Shown here in pieces: positions 42,624 through 43,908 of a stretch of DNA of 43,908 nucleotides. Source of the DNA: Acidobacteriota bacterium (lineage in GTDB: Bacteria > Acidobacteriota > Terriglobia > Bryobacterales > Bryobacteraceae); contig JANXRE010000174.1 of assembly GCA_025353165.1 (NCBI GenBank), forward strand, positions 1 through 43,908, read 5' to 3'. Numbering within the stretch: position 1 is the first letter of the stretch; each line of letters opens with the position of its first letter. The position numbers and the translations under genes were made by a program. The notes beneath the pieces were generated by a model, which saw nothing but the letters and a program-made list of their open reading frames with translations, did not search any database and was not told where the DNA came from.

Positions 42624-43544
42624 ATGGAAACTGCCAGTTCCATCTATGTCGCCGGCCACAACGGCCTCGCCGGATCGGCCATCGTGCGCGCCCTCCGACG
42701 CCTCGGCCATAACAATCTCATCCTGCGCGCCCGCGCCGAGCTCGACCTGTGCGACGCCGCGGCAGTGAACGCGTTCTTCGCCGCCGAGCGCCCCGAATAC
42801 GTTTTCCTCGCTGCCGCCAAGGTCGGTGGAATCCTGGCCAACAGCACCTGGCCGGCGGACTTCCTCCGCGACAATCTCGCCATTCAGATCAACGTGATCG
42901 ACGCCGCCTGGCGCAACGGATGCCGCAAGCTCGAGTTCCTCGGCTCCTCCTGCATCTACCCCAAATTCGCGCCGCAGCCGATCCGCGAAGAATCGATGCT
43001 GACCGGCGAACTCGAGCCCACCAACGAGTGGTACGCCGTGGCCAAAATCGCGGGCATCAAAATGGCCCAGGCGTACCGCAAGCAGCACGGCTTTAACGCC
43101 ATCAGCCTGATGCCGACCAACCTGTACGGCCCGGGCGATCGCTTCGATCCCGCATCCTCCCACGTCCTCCCAGCCATGATTCGCAAATTCCACGAAGCGA
43201 AGACCGAAGGCCGCCAGCAGGTGGTGTTATGGGGCACGGGAACGCCCCGCCGCGAGTTCCTGCACGTGGACGACCTGGCCGAAGCGGCGCTGCTGCTCAT
43301 GCAGAAGTACGACTCCCCCGAAATCATCAACGTAGGCACTGGCGAGGATTTGACGATCCGCGAACTGGCCGGGCTGATCGGCGAGGCAGTCGGCTTCACC
43401 GGCACGATCGCCTACGACGCCACCAAGCCGGACGGCACGCCCAGGAAGCTGCTGGACGTCACCCGCCTGAAAGCCACCGGCTGGACCCCAAAAATCCCCT
43501 TGCGAGAAGGCATCGCCGAAACCTACCGCTGGTACCTAACCTGA
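42624..43544 (+). CDS. fcl: GDP-L-fucose synthase
   Basis: 306-aa extended SDR that epimerises and reduces GDP-4-keto-6-deoxymannose to GDP-L-fucose with NADPH. Seen: YVAGHNGLAGSAIVRAL (cofactor motif), LAAAKVGGI, the active-site GSSCIYP and NEWYAVAKIAG (Tyr and Lys of the triad), TNLYGPGDRFD and the typical RREFLHVDDLA. It provides fucose for surface glycans, consistent with the polysaccharide genes at the other end of the window, though no GDP-mannose dehydratase is present here. ATG 42624 follows dinB without a gap. Confidence 0.92.
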   Translation: METASSIYVAGHNGLAGSAIVRALRRLGHNNLILRARAELDLCDAAAVNAFFAAERPEYVFLAAAKVGGILANSTWPADFLRDNLAIQINVIDAAWRNGCRKLEFLGSSCIYPKFAPQPIREESMLTGELEPTNEWYAVAKIAGIKMAQAYRKQHGFNAISLMPTNLYGPGDRFDPASSHVLPAMIRKFHEAKTEGRQQVVLWGTGTPRREFLHVDDLAEAALLLMQKYDSPEIINVGTGEDLTIRELAGLIGEAVGFTGTIAYDATKPDGTPRKLLDVTRLKATGWTPKIPLREGIAETYRWYLT

Positions 43545-43809
43545 GTGGGGCGGCCCCCCATAAGCGCTAACTTAAGCAGAATTCCCTTCCAGGCTGTCCG
43601 ACGGAAGTCTCAGGCTTTGTCCGGAACTTCCAACTTCGCAGAACCGAAGCTCCAGACAGTAGCGCCGCAACGTCATTCCGCCAGAAGGGCGTTACACTTC
43701 CACGTAACGCCTTGCAGGTCAGGGACGACAAGCCGACTTACCGAGTCCGCGTTTGCAGGCCGACGAAGAAAAGACTTGTGTGTAAAACAGAACTGGGTCA
43801 AGATGTTGT
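43545..43809. other. Intergenic region before probable IS66-like element
   Basis: 265 bases. It holds an 8-bp inverted repeat GGCGTTAC/GTAACGCC (43688-43711) with an 8-base loop and no T-run. A TAAGCGCTAAC near 43562 loosely resembles the outer end of IS66-type elements, whose tips often read GTAAGCG. Neither is certain. Confidence 0.3.
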
Positions 43810-43908
43810 ATGGCCGATCTGACATCGCTGCGCCGAGAGGAACTGATCGAGCTGATCATGGTTCAGCAACGGATGATCGAGGACCAGCAGCGGCAGATCG
43901 CGGAACTC
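43810..43908 (+). CDS. Probable IS66-family transposase, N-terminal fragment
   Basis: Begins at ATG 43810 and runs off the window end. The 33 codons visible (ADLTSLRREELIELI, then MVQQRMIEDQQRQIAEL) form the heptad coiled coil that opens IS66-type (TnpC) transposases. The catalytic DDE domain is outside the window. Which IS66 subgroup it is cannot be told. Confidence 0.5.
   Translation, partial: MADLTSLRREELIELIMVQQRMIEDQQRQIAEL

Noticed and set aside
41718-43193. A 491-codon minus-strand frame
   Set aside because: It is antisense to the DinB and fucose-synthase genes and has no family resemblance.
43688-43711. Inverted repeat GGCGTTAC/GTAACGCC as a terminator
   Set aside because: No T-run follows in either direction and it lies well after the fucose-synthase stop; it may belong to the neighbouring mobile element instead.

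Overview
The window is GC-rich bacterial chromosomal DNA (a contig or genome fragment) packed with genes on both strands. The gene repertoire suggests Acidobacteriota, probably near the Bryobacterales/Solibacter group. The main pointers are a fused homocysteine methyltransferase/methylenetetrahydrofolate reductase, a decayed Solibacter-type haem/copper-monooxygenase-like protein, the citramalate route to isoleucine, and envelope-polysaccharide genes. This placement is inferred from protein resemblance, not from a marker gene. No rRNA, tRNA or CRISPR array was seen.

Layout. 1-231 is a perfect fold-back inverted repeat at the window edge, probably an assembly or library artefact. 172-5291 (+) is part of a polysaccharide assembly/export cluster: a GT4 glycosyltransferase, a DUF3108 protein, a GT4-methyltransferase fusion, and an ABC-2 export permease with an extra N-terminal beta domain. 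5326-6013 (-) is a decayed cytochrome/monooxygenase-like gene. 6031-8688 (+) is a kbl / ACT-DUF5612 / SDR operon. 8854-10395 (+) is a HAD-UbiA fusion. 10409-14595 (-) is a tight operon: mutM, Hcy-methyltransferase/MTHFR, threonylcarbamoyl-AMP synthase, ECF sigma factor and anti-sigma factor. 14706-21254 (-) holds a GH78 rhamnosidase, a secreted unknown, a possible 59-aa gene, a RibBA with a degenerate second domain, a TIM-barrel isomerase and a SAM hydrolase. 21276-24358 (+) holds a cysteine desulfurase, mnmA and an acyltransferase. 24441-25138 contains two gene relics. 25172-31516 mixes DinB, a tiny zinc-ribbon ORF, gamma-glutamyltransferase, DUF72, HAD, FkbM and hypothetical genes. 31675-36468 holds a PFK with PPi-type signature residues, a DUF5615 relic, FmdB, an S41 peptidase homologue lacking its catalytic lysine, an esterase and an outer-membrane barrel. 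36505-41449 (-) is the ilvB-ilvN-ilvC-cimA operon. 41885-43908 holds a TipAS relic, a second DinB, GDP-fucose synthase and the start of a probable IS66-type transposase.

The strongest finding is upstream of ilvB. A sigma70-like promoter is followed by a 36-codon leader ORF with 14 Val/Ile/Leu codons. Four RNA segments follow that can form mutually exclusive 1:2, 2:3 and 3:4 hairpins, and the last is a terminator-like stem directly before the ilvB Shine-Dalgarno. This is the architecture of classical ribosome-mediated attenuation, here for an operon that joins acetolactate synthase and reductoisomerase to citramalate synthase.

Other points of interest are two families of dispersed intergenic palindromes. 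One has three copies of a paired hairpin with CTCN loops; the other has two copies of a roughly 90-bp REP-like inverted repeat. The window also contains several enzymes with altered catalytic residues, and at least six broken or truncated genes.
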